Source: Enhydrobacter sp. (GTDB lineage: Bacteria; Pseudomonadota; Alphaproteobacteria; Reyranellales; Reyranellaceae). From it: a stretch of 64,000 bases of DNA. A program made the translations under genes and the position numbers. The notes under the pieces were generated by a model, which made no database searches, was not told where the DNA came from, and saw only the letters and a program-made list of their open reading frames with translations. The stretch lies in assembly GCF_030246845.1 (NCBI RefSeq), contig NZ_CP126889.1, forward strand, positions 2,650,995-2,714,994, written 5' to 3'. Positions within the stretch are counted from its first letter, which is position 1, and each line of letters starts with the position of its first letter. Below are positions 37,721 through 47,202 of this stretch, one piece after another.

Positions 37721-38716
37721 TTACTCCACCTTCGCGCCCGACGCCTTGATGACGGGCGCCAGCCGCTTCTCGTCGGCGGCGCGATAGGCGGCGGTGTCGG
37801 CCGGACTCAGCCAGAAGGGGACGGCGCCCTGCTTTTCATACGCCACCTTCACGGCGTCGCTTTCCAGCGCCTTCTTGGCGAGCGCCGCGCACTTCTCGAC
37901 CATCGCCGGCGGTAGGCCGGCCGGCCCGCAGATGCCGCCCCAGGAGGTGATCTCGAAGCCGGGCAGGAACTCCGCCATGGTCGGCACGTCCGGCACGGCG
38001 GGATGGCGCTTGAGCGACGTCACGGCGAGCCCGTTCACCTTGCCGCCGCGCATCAGGTTCAGCGGGCCGGGGATGTTGTCGAACATCATGTCGACCTGGC
38101 CCGCCAGCAGGTCCTGCCAGGCCGGTGCGCTGCCGCGATAGGGCACGTGCAGCAGGTTCACCTCGGCGAGCTGCTTGAAGAGCTCTCCGGTGATGTGCGG
38201 CGTGGTGCCGGCGCCGGACGAGGCGAAGGAGTACTTGCCCGGGCTCGCCTTCACCAGCTTGATCAGGTCGGGCACGGTCTTGGCCGGCAGGTCGAGCCGC
38301 GTCATCAGCATGTTGCAGACCGACCAGAGCATGGCGACGGCGGTGAAATCCTTCTCCACGTCGAAGCTCAGCTTGGCGTAGAGCGTGGGCGCGATCGACT
38401 GCGAGGCGATGGTGTAGAGCCCGATCGTGTAGCCGTCGGGCGCGGACTTGGCGATGGCGTCGGTGCCGATATTGCCGCCGGAGCCGGCCTTGTTCTCGAC
38501 GATGAACTGCTGGCCGGTGAGCTCGGCGAGCTCGTTGCAGACGATGCGGGACAGCGTGTCGGTCGGACCGCCGGCCGGAAAGACGTTGATGTAGCGCACC
38601 GGCTTGCTCGGCCAGTCGTCGGCGGCGCGCGCGATCCCCGACGCGATCATGGGGGCGACCAGAGCGCCACCGGACAGGACGAGCGCCCGACGGCGCGGCA
38701 ACACGAATCTGCTCAC
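37721..38716 (-). CDS. tripartite tricarboxylate transporter substrate-binding protein (Bug family)
   Basis: A 331-residue periplasmic receptor. It starts with a Tat/Sec-like signal (RRRALVLSGGALVAPMIASGIARA), then the Bug signature YINVFPAGGPTDTLSRI, ENKAGSGGNIGTDAIAKSAPDGYT and VPYRGSAPAWQDLLAGQVDMMFD. Bug proteins bind carboxylates, nicotinate or similar small acids for TctAB-type transporters. No membrane components are present, common for these orphan receptors. GTG 38716 is used because GGGAGGA is eight bases upstream. Confidence 0.92.
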   Translation of the reverse strand: MSRFVLPRRRALVLSGGALVAPMIASGIARAADDWPSKPVRYINVFPAGGPTDTLSRIVCNELAELTGQQFIVENKAGSGGNIGTDAIAKSAPDGYTIGLYTIASQSIAPTLYAKLSFDVEKDFTAVAMLWSVCNMLMTRLDLPAKTVPDLIKLVKASPGKYSFASSGAGTTPHITGELFKQLAEVNLLHVPYRGSAPAWQDLLAGQVDMMFDNIPGPLNLMRGGKVNGLAVTSLKRHPAVPDVPTMAEFLPGFEITSWGGICGPAGLPPAMVEKCAALAKKALESDAVKVAYEKQGAVPFWLSPADTAAYRAADEKRLAPVIKASGAKVE

Positions 38717-38778
38717 TGAACGATCCTCCCGAACTTTTCTGTTCTTCGTGGACGGTAGCAGATTTCGGCCGGAGTGAA

Positions 38779-41613
38779 TCACGGCTGATGCAGGAATGCC
38801 CGCACGGCGGTAACGGCCTCGGCGAGTCCGAGGCGCTCGACCGGCACGCCCGGCGGGAAGGCGCCGAGCAGGCGGGACGGCAGGCGCGAATCGAGCATCA
38901 CGAACACGCCGCGATCGTCGGCCCGCCGGATCAGCCGGCCGTAGGCCTGCTTGAGGCGCAGCCGCGCCAGCATGTCGTCGTAGGCGTTGGCACCCGCGCC
39001 GGCGGCCTTCCACGCCGCCTTGCGGGCGCGGTGCAGGATGTCGGGGCGCGGCCAGGGCACGCGGTCGAACACGATCAGCCTGAGCGAGCGGCCCGGCACG
39101 TCGACGCCGTCGCGCACCGCGTCGGTGCCGAGCAGGCACGATTGCTCCTCGGCCCGGAAGATATCGACCAGGGTCGCCGCATCCATGCCGCCGACATGCT
39201 GGGCGTAAAGCGGCAGGCCCGCCTCCTCCAGCGCAGCGGCGATGCGCTGGTGGGTGGCGCGCAACCGGCCGATGGCGGTGAACAGGCCGAGCGCGCCGCC
39301 GCCCGCCGCCAGGAACAGCTCGCGATAGGCCGCCGCCACCTGCTCGGCATCATCGCGCCTCACGTCCCGCACGATCAGCACACGCGTCGAGCGCGCATAG
39401 TCGAAGGGCGAGGCCATCGCCGCGCGCATGGCGGGTGCCAGCAGATGCCGCGTGCCCGTGCGTGCCTCGGCCGCGAACCAGTCGGCAGGCGCTTCGCTGG
39501 ACCGCGGGCTTCCAGCCCGCTCGTGAGCGTGCTGGAAGCCCGCGGTCCGTTCGACGTCGTCGTTGGCCGGGGCCGGCAGGCCCAGCGAATCGCGCAGCGT
39601 CGCCGAGGTGATGACGGCGCCGTGCGCCGGCTTGATCACCGCGTTCACGAACGGCTCGGTGGGGTCGAGGTAGTGGCGGTACATGCCGACATCGATCTCG
39701 CGGTTCTGGCTGCGCTCGATCGCGAACCAGTCGACGAAAGCCGGATCGGTGTCCCCGTGCAGGCCGCGCAGCATGGCGCGCCAGGCCTCAAGCGTGAGCT
39801 CGCAGCGGTTGGCGAGCGAGCGGGCCACGCCTTCGATGCGCCCGCGCTGGCCGGAGTCGAGCTTGTCGGCCTCGGCCTCGAGCTTCGCCCGCAGCGTGGC
39901 CCGCAGCCGGCGCACCGGGACCAGCATCTGCTCGAAAAGGCTGGCCACCGCATCGGCCGCCTCGATCAGGCCGGGATTGAGCGGACGGATGTCGCATTCC
40001 AGGCCGAAGCCCTGGTCGTCGCCGGCGGCGCGCGCGCGCACCTGCTGGCGTACCAGCGCCAGGAACTCCTCCGCCGGTCCCAGCACCGTGCCGTCAGCGA
40101 GGCGCGTCTGCCAGTTGGGGGCGGGCAGGCGGCGCGCCAGGTCGAGCAGGCGTCGCAGCGCGTTCTGCGCCTCCTGGTCCTCGCCCAGCAGATCCTGCAC
40201 GCGGCGCTCGAGGCCGCGCGCGCGGCTGCCACGGCGGCCCTCGGCGCCCAGGATCCAGCGCCTGAGATCCGAGCCCTCGACGCCGCTGAGATGCGCCCCG
40301 AACGCGCCGTCGGCGGCGTCGAACAGGTGATGGCCCTCGTCGAACACGTAGCGCAGCGGGCGCGTGGCGTCGTCGAGCCCGCCCATAACCGCCTGCACCA
40401 TGACGAGCGCGTGGTTGGCGATCACGATGTCGGCCTGCCGGGCGCGGCGGATGGTGCGTTCGACGAAGCACTTCCGGTAGTGCTCGCACGCCGAGTAGAT
40501 GCATTCGCCGCGCCGGTCGGCGAGGCGCCCGACGCGGTTGCGGCCGACCAGGTCGATCAGCCAGGCCGGCAGGTCGCCGCCGATCATGTCGCCGTCGCGC
40601 GAGGCCAGCGCCCAGCGCGCCAGCAGCCCGAGGCCCACTGCGTTCTCGGGCACCAGCCCGGTGCGCAGCACGGCTTCCTGGAAGTTCAGCAGGCAAAGAT
40701 AGTTCTCGCGTCCCTTGCGGATCACCACGCGGCGGCGCTTTTCGGCCGAATCGCGATGCAGCCGGTCGAGCTCGCCGTCGATCTGGCGCTGCAGGTTGCG
40801 GGTGTAGGTCGCGATCCAGACCGGCGCGCCGTTCTTCTCGGCCCATAGCGAGGCGGGCGCGACATAGCCCAGCGTCTTGCCGACCCCGGTGCCCGCCTCG
40901 ACCAGCACCACCTTGGGCTTCTCCTCCTCCTCGCGCGGCGCGAAGGCCTCGGAGGCGGCGGAAGCATAGTCGCTCTGCGTCGGCCGCGCTTCGGCCATGT
41001 TGGGGCCGGCCGCGACGAGCTGCGCCAGCCGCAGGCGGGCCTCGCGCGGCTCGACCGGCAGCGACCCTGGCGGCGTCGCCGGCGGCGGCTCTTCCCAGGC
41101 GGGCAGGCTCTTCCAGACATCGAGGCCGGCGCCGAGCCGCGGCTTCTTCGCCGCATCGGCGTCGAGGCCGAGCGCCGCGAGCACCTCCTTGCCCCACGGC
41201 CAGTTGCCGCGCGCCATGACGAGCGCCGTATCCTTGAGATCCGCCGAGGCGAGAGCCGCCATGTCCTCGAGCTCGAAGAGCAGGGCGCGCGCCGCGTCGG
41301 GCAGCCGCGCCAGCGCGTCCTCCAGTGTTGCGGGAAGCGGCAGATCGAGCGCCTCGCACAGGCCGCGCACGGTCGGCAGGCAAAAGCGCGCCGGCCGCAC
41401 GAAGGCGTAAAGCTCCAGCAGGTCGCGCACGGCGAGGGCATCGCTCCCCAGGCGCGCCGCCGTCGCCGGCCCGTGGCAGACCAGAGGGAAGGCCCCGGCC
41501 GCGCGCGACACCGCTTCCGCGACGGCGATCCGCTCGATCTCGCCGTCGGCCGACAGCCACAACGCGCCGCGCGCGGTGGCGACAAGAGCCGGCCAGGAAG
41601 GCGGGAGGGACAT
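38779..41613 (-). CDS. DinG/XPD-like Fe-S superfamily 2 helicase
   Basis: A 944-residue ATP-dependent DNA helicase of the Rad3/DinG class. Walker A is EAGTGVGKT near residue 240. The four 4Fe-4S cysteines are at YLCLL near 306 and CIYSACEHYRKC near 370-382. The DEAH-type box is FDEGHH near 424, and motif VI is QAYGRLIRRADDRG near the C-terminus. It unwinds damaged or structured DNA 5'-3'. The first 190 residues lack clear motifs. A 50-bp palindromic repeat is inserted in frame at 39499-39548, adding about 17 residues without breaking the gene. Confidence 0.93.
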   Translation of the reverse strand: MSLPPSWPALVATARGALWLSADGEIERIAVAEAVSRAAGAFPLVCHGPATAARLGSDALAVRDLLELYAFVRPARFCLPTVRGLCEALDLPLPATLEDALARLPDAARALLFELEDMAALASADLKDTALVMARGNWPWGKEVLAALGLDADAAKKPRLGAGLDVWKSLPAWEEPPPATPPGSLPVEPREARLRLAQLVAAGPNMAEARPTQSDYASAASEAFAPREEEEKPKVVLVEAGTGVGKTLGYVAPASLWAEKNGAPVWIATYTRNLQRQIDGELDRLHRDSAEKRRRVVIRKGRENYLCLLNFQEAVLRTGLVPENAVGLGLLARWALASRDGDMIGGDLPAWLIDLVGRNRVGRLADRRGECIYSACEHYRKCFVERTIRRARQADIVIANHALVMVQAVMGGLDDATRPLRYVFDEGHHLFDAADGAFGAHLSGVEGSDLRRWILGAEGRRGSRARGLERRVQDLLGEDQEAQNALRRLLDLARRLPAPNWQTRLADGTVLGPAEEFLALVRQQVRARAAGDDQGFGLECDIRPLNPGLIEAADAVASLFEQMLVPVRRLRATLRAKLEAEADKLDSGQRGRIEGVARSLANRCELTLEAWRAMLRGLHGDTDPAFVDWFAIERSQNREIDVGMYRHYLDPTEPFVNAVIKPAHGAVITSATLRDSLGLPAPANDDVERTAGFQHAHERAGSPRSSEAPADWFAAEARTGTRHLLAPAMRAAMASPFDYARSTRVLIVRDVRRDDAEQVAAAYRELFLAAGGGALGLFTAIGRLRATHQRIAAALEEAGLPLYAQHVGGMDAATLVDIFRAEEQSCLLGTDAVRDGVDVPGRSLRLIVFDRVPWPRPDILHRARKAAWKAAGAGANAYDDMLARLRLKQAYGRLIRRADDRGVFVMLDSRLPSRLLGAFPPGVPVERLGLAEAVTAVRAFLHQP
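39499..39548. repeat. 50-bp palindromic repeat inside the helicase gene
   Basis: Arms GGACCGCGGGCTTCCAGC (39499-39516) and GCTGGAAGCCCGCGGTCC (39531-39548) pair perfectly. The centre CGCTC-GT-GAGCG also pairs, leaving one mismatch in a 24-bp stem with a GT loop. It encodes RTAGFQHAHERAGSPRSS-type residues (about 688-705) and keeps frame. The 16-base core recurs at 7331-7346. Confidence 0.85.
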
Positions 41614-41681
41614 CGCGTGGTGAATAGCACACCGCTTTTGCCCGATGCAGCGAACGTCGGTTGCAACTACACTCACGCGCC

Positions 41682-42833
41682 ATGAAGCCGCCGACCGCGT
41701 TCGCCAGATCGACCGCCATCTTCCATCAATCGGGGGCGCTGCAGCCCGGCTACGGCAAGGTCACCGGCGTGATCGCCTTTGCCCTGTCGGGCATGGCGGT
41801 GCTGGCCGTGCTCGCCTTCCACTTTCCCGAATATCTGACGACGCCCGACCTCCGGAAAAAATACGACGTCGAGGTGCTGCGCGAGATCATGCTGGTGGGC
41901 ATGGCGGTCGCCGGCGGCCTCGCCGTCGCCAACCTGATCCGGCTGCGCAATCGCTGGCTGAACGGCGCGGCGCTCACGCTGCTGGCGATCGCGGTCGCGT
42001 TCGGCGGCCATCGCGTGCCGATCGGCGATTTTCCCGACAACACGCCCTATATCGGCCTCGACTGGTTCCTGCTGGACCTCCTCGGCTCCAGCATGGTGTT
42101 CATCCTGATCGAGAAGATGTTCCCGCTGCATCGCGAGCAGCCGGTGTTCCGGCCGGGCTGGCAAATCGATTTCACGCATTTCATCGTCAACCACCTGCTG
42201 GTCGGCCTGGCGCTGGTGATCGTGAACTTCGCCATCCACCGCCTGTTCGGCTGGTTGGTCTATCCGCCGCTGCAGAAATGGGTCGGCGGGCTGCCGTTCT
42301 TCGCCGAGCTGTTCGGCGTGCTGCTGGTGGCCGACCTCGTGCAGTACTGGACGCATCGCGCCTATCACGAGATCCCGTTCCTGTGGCGCTTCCATGCCGT
42401 GCACCACAGCGCCGAATACATGGATTGGATGGCGGGCTCGCGCCTGCATCTGTTCGAGCTGCTGACCACGCGCGTCTCGATCCTGGGCGTCCTCTACGTG
42501 CTGGGTTTCACCGAAGCGGCGATGAACGTCTATATCGTGATCGTGGGCTTCCAGGCCGTGTTCAACCACGCCAACGTCGCCTTGCCGCCGGCTTTCGCCC
42601 GGGCGCCGCTCAAATGGCTGGTCGTAACGCCGGACTTCCATCACTGGCATCACAGCTCCGAGCGCGAGGCGATCGACCGCAACTATGCAGCGCACTTCGC
42701 CTTCCTGGATTATCTGTTCGGCACGGCGGTGAAGGCGGACCGGCGCTTTCCCGGAAAGTACGGCGTGCTGGGCGACTACATGCCTGCGAGCTATCTCCGC
42801 CAGCAGCTCTTTCCCTTCACCTGGAAGCATTGA
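41682..42833 (+). CDS. sterol desaturase/fatty acid hydroxylase family protein
   Basis: A 383-residue polytopic membrane protein with the diiron histidine boxes of the superfamily: HRAYH near residue 226, HAVHHS near 241 and HHWHH near 321, all intact. It inserts oxygen into lipid or sterol-like substrates at the inner membrane. ATG 41682 is used. The amine oxidase gene starts two bases after its stop, so the pair is an operon and may act on one substrate. It is divergent from the helicase across 68 bp. Confidence 0.92.
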   Translation: MKPPTAFARSTAIFHQSGALQPGYGKVTGVIAFALSGMAVLAVLAFHFPEYLTTPDLRKKYDVEVLREIMLVGMAVAGGLAVANLIRLRNRWLNGAALTLLAIAVAFGGHRVPIGDFPDNTPYIGLDWFLLDLLGSSMVFILIEKMFPLHREQPVFRPGWQIDFTHFIVNHLLVGLALVIVNFAIHRLFGWLVYPPLQKWVGGLPFFAELFGVLLVADLVQYWTHRAYHEIPFLWRFHAVHHSAEYMDWMAGSRLHLFELLTTRVSILGVLYVLGFTEAAMNVYIVIVGFQAVFNHANVALPPAFARAPLKWLVVTPDFHHWHHSSEREAIDRNYAAHFAFLDYLFGTAVKADRRFPGKYGVLGDYMPASYLRQQLFPFTWKH

Positions 42834-42835
42834 TC

Positions 42836-44068
42836 GTGCGTCGACGTAGCCTGCTGGCGGCTCCGGCGCTGGCGCTGCTGCCGCGCCCGGCCGTCGCCGC
42901 CGATCTCGATGTCGCGATCGTCGGCGCCGGCATGGCAGGCCTGTCGGCCGCCAGGACGTTGATGGCCAAGGGCAAGCGGGTGCTCGTCGTGGAGGCCCGC
43001 GATCGCATCGGCGGTCGTACCTTCACCGATACCTCGCTCGGCTTCCCGTTCGACACGGGCGCGGCCGGCCTGGTGCCGGGCAGCGCGCTCGCGCGCGAGC
43101 TCGGCGCCAAGGCAGCGCCACCGCCGCGTGCCGGCGCGATCCTGGTGAACGGCAAGGAACTTGGTCGCGAGGACTATGCGCACTACGACAAGGTCTCGCA
43201 GGAGCTGGAGAAGAAGATCGAGGAGGTGCGCAAGCTGTTGCCGGGAGTCGATCCTAGACAGGTCGTGATCCCCAAGGAGCCATTGGAACAGGTGGCGCTG
43301 GCCGAGCTTCTGAGACGGCCGCCCTTCCAGGGCGAGCAGGACGTGCCCGAAGGCGTCGGCCTCCTGGTTTCACGCTGGGCGGCGCATGTGCCGGTGAAGA
43401 AGGGCGCGCGTGTGGTGCGCATCGATTCGACCGGTCCTTTGGTGCGGATCGTGACGCCGGTCGGCGAGATAAAGGCGCGGGCGGCGATCGTCACGGTGCC
43501 GGTCGGCGTGCTCGCGGCCGGCGCGATCGGCTTCGCGCCACCCCTGAAGCCGGACAAGCGCGCGGCGATCGCGGCCCTGCCCATGGCGCTGTTCGACAAG
43601 GTGGCCGTCGGCTTCTCGCGCCGTGCCATCGAGGCGCCGGCCGATGCACGCGTGATGGCGCTGACGCCGCATGGCCGCGTGCTGCAGGTCATCGCCCAGC
43701 CGGGCGGACGCAACGGTGCGGTCATCCTCGCCGACGGCGACGAGGCGCGGCAGCTCGAGGCGAACGGCCCCAGCGCGGCCGGCGCCTGGGCGCTGTCCTC
43801 CCTGGCGGAGATCTTCGGCAAGAACCTGCGGTCCGCCTTCGCGGGCGCCGTGGCGACGCGTTGGGGGCGGGACGTCTATGCGCGTGGCGCCTGGTCGGTC
43901 GCGCGCGAGGGGCAGGTGGGCGACCGGGACCGCATCGTGCTCGCCCAGCCGCACGATGGCCGCGTCTACTTCGCGGGAGAGGCCACCGAGGGCGGCGATC
44001 TCGCCGGGGCCCATTCGTCAGGTGTGCGCGCGGCGACCGAGGCGTTGACCTTGCTCGGCCACGCCTAG
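42836..44068 (+). CDS. FAD-dependent amine oxidase family protein, Tat-exported
   Basis: A 410-residue flavin amine oxidase. Residues 1-23 are a twin-arginine-like signal (RRRSLLAAPALALLPRPAVA). The FAD-binding VAIVGAGMAGLSAARTL is near residue 28, followed by VVEARDRIGGRT, and the C-terminal FAD motif VYFAGEATEGGDLAGAHSSG near 380 is complete. It oxidises an amine or possibly a C-C bond in the periplasm. GTG 42836 is the only start with good placement after the desaturase stop. Confidence 0.88.
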   Translation: MRRRSLLAAPALALLPRPAVAADLDVAIVGAGMAGLSAARTLMAKGKRVLVVEARDRIGGRTFTDTSLGFPFDTGAAGLVPGSALARELGAKAAPPPRAGAILVNGKELGREDYAHYDKVSQELEKKIEEVRKLLPGVDPRQVVIPKEPLEQVALAELLRRPPFQGEQDVPEGVGLLVSRWAAHVPVKKGARVVRIDSTGPLVRIVTPVGEIKARAAIVTVPVGVLAAGAIGFAPPLKPDKRAAIAALPMALFDKVAVGFSRRAIEAPADARVMALTPHGRVLQVIAQPGGRNGAVILADGDEARQLEANGPSAAGAWALSSLAEIFGKNLRSAFAGAVATRWGRDVYARGAWSVAREGQVGDRDRIVLAQPHDGRVYFAGEATEGGDLAGAHSSGVRAATEALTLLGHA

Positions 44069-44074
44069 CTATAG

Positions 44075-45199
44075 CTAGCGCCGGCGCGGGCGGCAGAGCA
44101 CCGCCGCCAGCACGAGCGCCGCCGCGGCGCACCAAGAGGGAACGGCGAAGCTGCCGGTGAGGTCATGGGCGTAGCCCGCGAAGGCCGGGCCCAGAATCTG
44201 GCCGGCGCCGAAGGACGACGTCATGAGGGCGATGCGGCCGCGCGGATCGCCCTCGCCCTCGCGGGCGGCGATGAGGCCGAGGGCCGTGAGGCCCATGAAG
44301 GTGCCGCCGACCAGGATCGACGACAGGATCACGGTGGCCTCGGTGATCCAGAGGGCCGAGGCTGCGACACCGACGGCCTCGACGATCGCCGCGGCCGCAT
44401 AGGCCTCGAGAATGCCCCAACGCCAGCCCAGCCGCGTCCACAGCGCCACCGACGGCACCGCGGCGAGGCCGAACATCACCCAGATATACGGCTCGAGGGC
44501 TGCGATCTCCTGCGAGCCGCGCACCATGGCGACGATGAAGGTCGCGGTGATGATGTAGCCGAAGCCGAACAGTCCATAGGCCGCTGCGGTCCGAAGGAAA
44601 CGGCCGTCGAGCTTCGTACGCCCTCCCGGCATCGTTGCCGGCGCGCCCGGACGGTCCGCCGGGACCAGCGCCCACGCCGCAATGCTGGCGACGAGCGCCA
44701 GCGCGGCACCCGCGAGCCACATGGTACGCCAGTCGCTCAATGGTGCGACCAGGGCGGCCGACGCCGCGATGCCGCTGCCGACTCCGGCGAAGTGCACCGC
44801 CGACAGCGGGCTGCGACCGGCCGCCGCCAGCCGGTCGAGCACCAGCGCCGAAGCGAAGATCAGGATGAAGGCCGAGGCGATGCCCGCGATCAGGCGCAGC
44901 AGCAGGAAGAGGGTGAGCGAGACGGTGAGTCCCATCGCGGCCAGGCAGGCGACATTCACCGCGAGGCCGGCCAGCAGCCAGGCGCGCCGCGATCCCGGCA
45001 GGCGCAGCGCGGCCAGCAGGGCGCCGGCGAGATAGCCCACGAAGTTCGCCGAGGCGATCAGGCCTGCCTGGCTCTGGCTGAGACCCAGCGCCTCGACCAT
45101 GGGCGGCAGGATGGGCGTATAGACGAAGCGGCCGATGCCGATTCCGGCCGCGATGGCCAGCAGGCCACCGAACGCAAGACCTAGGGGTGTTCTTGTCAT
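44075..45199 (-). CDS. YbfB/YjiJ family MFS transporter
   Basis: A 374-residue permease with twelve predicted helices. The family-specific opening AIAAGIGIGRFVYTPILPPM and SQAGLIASANFVGYLAGALLAA are clear, with GFGYIITATFIVAMVRG and a GILEAYAAAAIVEAVGV region later. Members are putative MFS exporters of unknown substrate. It is divergent from lysS across 70 bp and convergent with the amine oxidase gene. Confidence 0.9.
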   Translation of the reverse strand: MTRTPLGLAFGGLLAIAAGIGIGRFVYTPILPPMVEALGLSQSQAGLIASANFVGYLAGALLAALRLPGSRRAWLLAGLAVNVACLAAMGLTVSLTLFLLLRLIAGIASAFILIFASALVLDRLAAAGRSPLSAVHFAGVGSGIAASAALVAPLSDWRTMWLAGAALALVASIAAWALVPADRPGAPATMPGGRTKLDGRFLRTAAAYGLFGFGYIITATFIVAMVRGSQEIAALEPYIWVMFGLAAVPSVALWTRLGWRWGILEAYAAAAIVEAVGVAASALWITEATVILSSILVGGTFMGLTALGLIAAREGEGDPRGRIALMTSSFGAGQILGPAFAGYAHDLTGSFAVPSWCAAAALVLAAVLCRPRRR

Positions 45200-45231
45200 G
45201 ACAGGCCATGCAGCTTGGCGTCCTCGTCACA

Positions 45232-45260
45232 TTGACGCAAATGGCCTCGGCACCTAGTTT
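45232..45260 (+). promoter_or_regulatory. lysS promoter, probably giving a leaderless mRNA
   Basis: TTGACG (45232-45237) and TAGTTT (45255-45260) with a 17-bp spacer. The ATG at 45270 is nine bases after the -10, so transcription would start at or just before it; no ribosome site is present. Confidence 0.55.
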
Positions 45261-45269
45261 CGCCGCTCC

Positions 45270-46871
45270 ATGTCATCGTCCGATCGCACCATCGCCGAGG
45301 CCGCGCGCGCGTGGCCGTTCGAGGAAGCCCGCAAGCTCGTCGCCCGCATCGGGGGCAAGGCGCCGGCGAAAGGCTACGTGCTGTTCGAGAGCGGCTACGG
45401 GCCGTCGGGTCTGCCCCACATTGGCACCTTCGGCGAGGTCGTGCGCACCACCATGGTGCGCCACGCCTTCACGCGGCTGAGCGACGTGCCGACGCGGCTC
45501 TTCTGCTTCTCCGACGACATGGACGGCTTGCGCAAGGTGCCGGACAACGTGCCGAACAAGGAGATGCTGGCCCAGCATCTCGGCAAGCCGCTCACTTCGG
45601 TGCCCGATCCGTTCAGCAACGAATATCCGTCGTTCGGCGCCGCCAACAATGCACGCCTGCGCGCCTTCCTCGACTCGTTCGGCTTCGAGTACGAGTTCCA
45701 GTCGGCGACCGACTGGTACAGGTCCGGACGCTTCGACCGGATGCTGCTCGCCATGTTGCGCCATTACGACGAGGTGCAGGCGATCATGCTGCCGACGCTG
45801 GGCGAGGAGCGGCGCGCGACCTACTCGATCTTCCTGCCGATCTCGCCCAGGAGCGGCCGCGTGCTGCAGGTGCCGCTGATCAAGACCGATCCCGATGCCG
45901 GCACCATCGTCTATCGCGACGAGGACGGCTCGACCGTCGAGACGCCGGTGACCGGCGGCAACGTCAAGCTGCAATGGAAGGCCGACTGGGCGGGCCGCTG
46001 GTTCGCGCTCGACGTCGACTACGAGATGTACGGCAAGGATCTCATTCCGACCGCCGAGCTCAGCACCCGGATCGTGCACGTGCTGGGCGGCCGGCCACCG
46101 GAGGGTTTCAACTACGAGCTCTTCCTAGATGCCGGGGGCAGGAAAATCTCCAAATCCAAGGGCAATGGACTCTCGGTCGAGGAATGGCTGCGCTATGCGC
46201 CGCCGGAGTCGCTGGCCCTCTACATGTTCCAGGCGCCACGCCGCGCCAAGCGGCTCTATTTCGACGTGATCCCGCGGGCGATCGACGACTATCTCGCCTC
46301 GGTCGAGAAGATGCCGACCGAGGAGCTGGCGAAGGCCGTCGAGAATCCGGCCTGGCACATCCACAACGGCAAGCGTGTCGACCATCATGCGGCCGGTGTC
46401 AGCTTCGCCATGCTGCTCAATCTCGCCAGCGTCGCGCACACGGACGACAAGAACGTGCTGTGGCAGTATCTGCGCCGCTACGTGCCGGGCGCCACGCCGG
46501 AGAACGCGCCCTATCTCGACCGCCTGCTGCAGGGCGCGGTGGCCTACTACCAGGACTTCGTGAAGAGCACGAAGAAGTTCCGGCTGCCGACCGAAGAGGA
46601 GCGTGTGGCGCTCGGCGATCTCGCCGACACGCTGCGCCGCATTCCCGACAGCGAGAGCGCCGAGTTCATCCAGAACGAGGTCTACGAGACCGGCAAGCGC
46701 CACTTCGCCAAGGAAGAGCTGCGCCAGTGGTTCAGGACCCTTTACGAAGTGCTGCTGGGCAGCGAGCAGGGGCCGCGCATGGGCGCCTTCATCAAGCTCT
46801 ATGGCCGCGACAACGTCGTGCGCCTGATCGAGCGTGCCCTCGCGGGCGAGGATCTTTCGCAGGCCGCCTGA
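45270..46871 (+). CDS. lysS: lysyl-tRNA synthetase, class I
   Basis: A 533-residue class I LysRS, the archaeal/alphaproteobacterial type that charges tRNA-Lys with lysine. The Rossmann HIGH motif is [10 protein letters not shown] near residues 47-56 and the KMSKS loop KISKSKGNG near 290-298; both are intact. It is structurally unrelated to the class II LysRS of most bacteria. It is divergent from the YbfB-type permease; its promoter places the start of transcription almost on the ATG. The gap downstream is filled with repeats. Confidence 0.96.
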   Translation: MSSSDRTIAEAARAWPFEEARKLVARIGGKAPAKGYVLFESGYGPSGLPHIGTFGEVVRTTMVRHAFTRLSDVPTRLFCFSDDMDGLRKVPDNVPNKEMLAQHLGKPLTSVPDPFSNEYPSFGAANNARLRAFLDSFGFEYEFQSATDWYRSGRFDRMLLAMLRHYDEVQAIMLPTLGEERRATYSIFLPISPRSGRVLQVPLIKTDPDAGTIVYRDEDGSTVETPVTGGNVKLQWKADWAGRWFALDVDYEMYGKDLIPTAELSTRIVHVLGGRPPEGFNYELFLDAGGRKISKSKGNGLSVEEWLRYAPPESLALYMFQAPRRAKRLYFDVIPRAIDDYLASVEKMPTEELAKAVENPAWHIHNGKRVDHHAAGVSFAMLLNLASVAHTDDKNVLWQYLRRYVPGATPENAPYLDRLLQGAVAYYQDFVKSTKKFRLPTEEERVALGDLADTLRRIPDSESAEFIQNEVYETGKRHFAKEELRQWFRTLYEVLLGSEQGPRMGAFIKLYGRDNVVRLIERALAGEDLSQAA

Positions 46872-46918
46872 GGGGCAGGCCACTGACAAGGGGACAGCGC
46901 CGTCCTTTCCTCGACGCC

Positions 46919-46970
46919 CATGAGCGCCACTGCAGTGGCGCGCTCCAATGAGCGCTCGTCGGAGCGCGCC
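46919..46970. repeat. R2 palindromic repeat
   Basis: A perfect 18-bp palindrome GCGCCACTGCAGTGGCGC (46924-46941) runs into GGCGCGCTCC..GGAGCGCGCC (46937-46970), 10-bp perfect arms. Related copies lie at 11117-11179 and 30962-30992. Confidence 0.7.
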
Positions 46971-46982
46971 GCCCGGGGTCGC

Positions 46983-47041
46983 GTCATCCCGAGCGAATGC
47001 GAGGGATCCTTTATCGACGCAGCCAAAGATCCCCCTGACAC
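46983..47041. repeat. R1 dispersed repeat, copy C
   Basis: Left arm GTCATCCCGAGCG..GCGAGGGATCC is intact (46983-47009). The right arm GATCCCCCTGACAC (47028-47041) has lost its middle. Same family as copies at 14770 and 30856. Confidence 0.7.
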
Positions 47042-47202
47042 AACCTGTTGCGACTTAAGGCACCCATTTCATTTCCGAGGGTCGACGCTGCCGGTGACGA
47101 ACTGCAGTGGCGCAATCTTCCTGTTCGCTGGGCGGCTGGCGCCGCATTTTCCCGGCCGCGTCGGCTTGCGGGCCAATTGATTAGCATCCTATCTTTCTGC
47201 CC

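Larger units (their letters stand above)
46872..47202. other. 331-bp intergenic region with clustered repeats
   Basis: No gene is visible between lysS and the MarR gene. It contains an R2 palindrome (46919-46970), immediately followed by an R1 copy (46983-47041). The remainder (47042-47202) has no recognisable structure beyond a mildly AT-rich patch before the MarR gene. Confidence 0.7.

Noticed and set aside
38788..40848. 686-codon plus-strand frame opposite the helicase
   Set aside because: Mirror of the DinG-like gene; no recognisable domain and typical GC-rich antisense composition.
41645..42835. Upstream part of an 807-codon frame ending in the amine oxidase
   Set aside because: This part is an out-of-frame shadow of the sterol desaturase; the real gene starts at GTG 42836.
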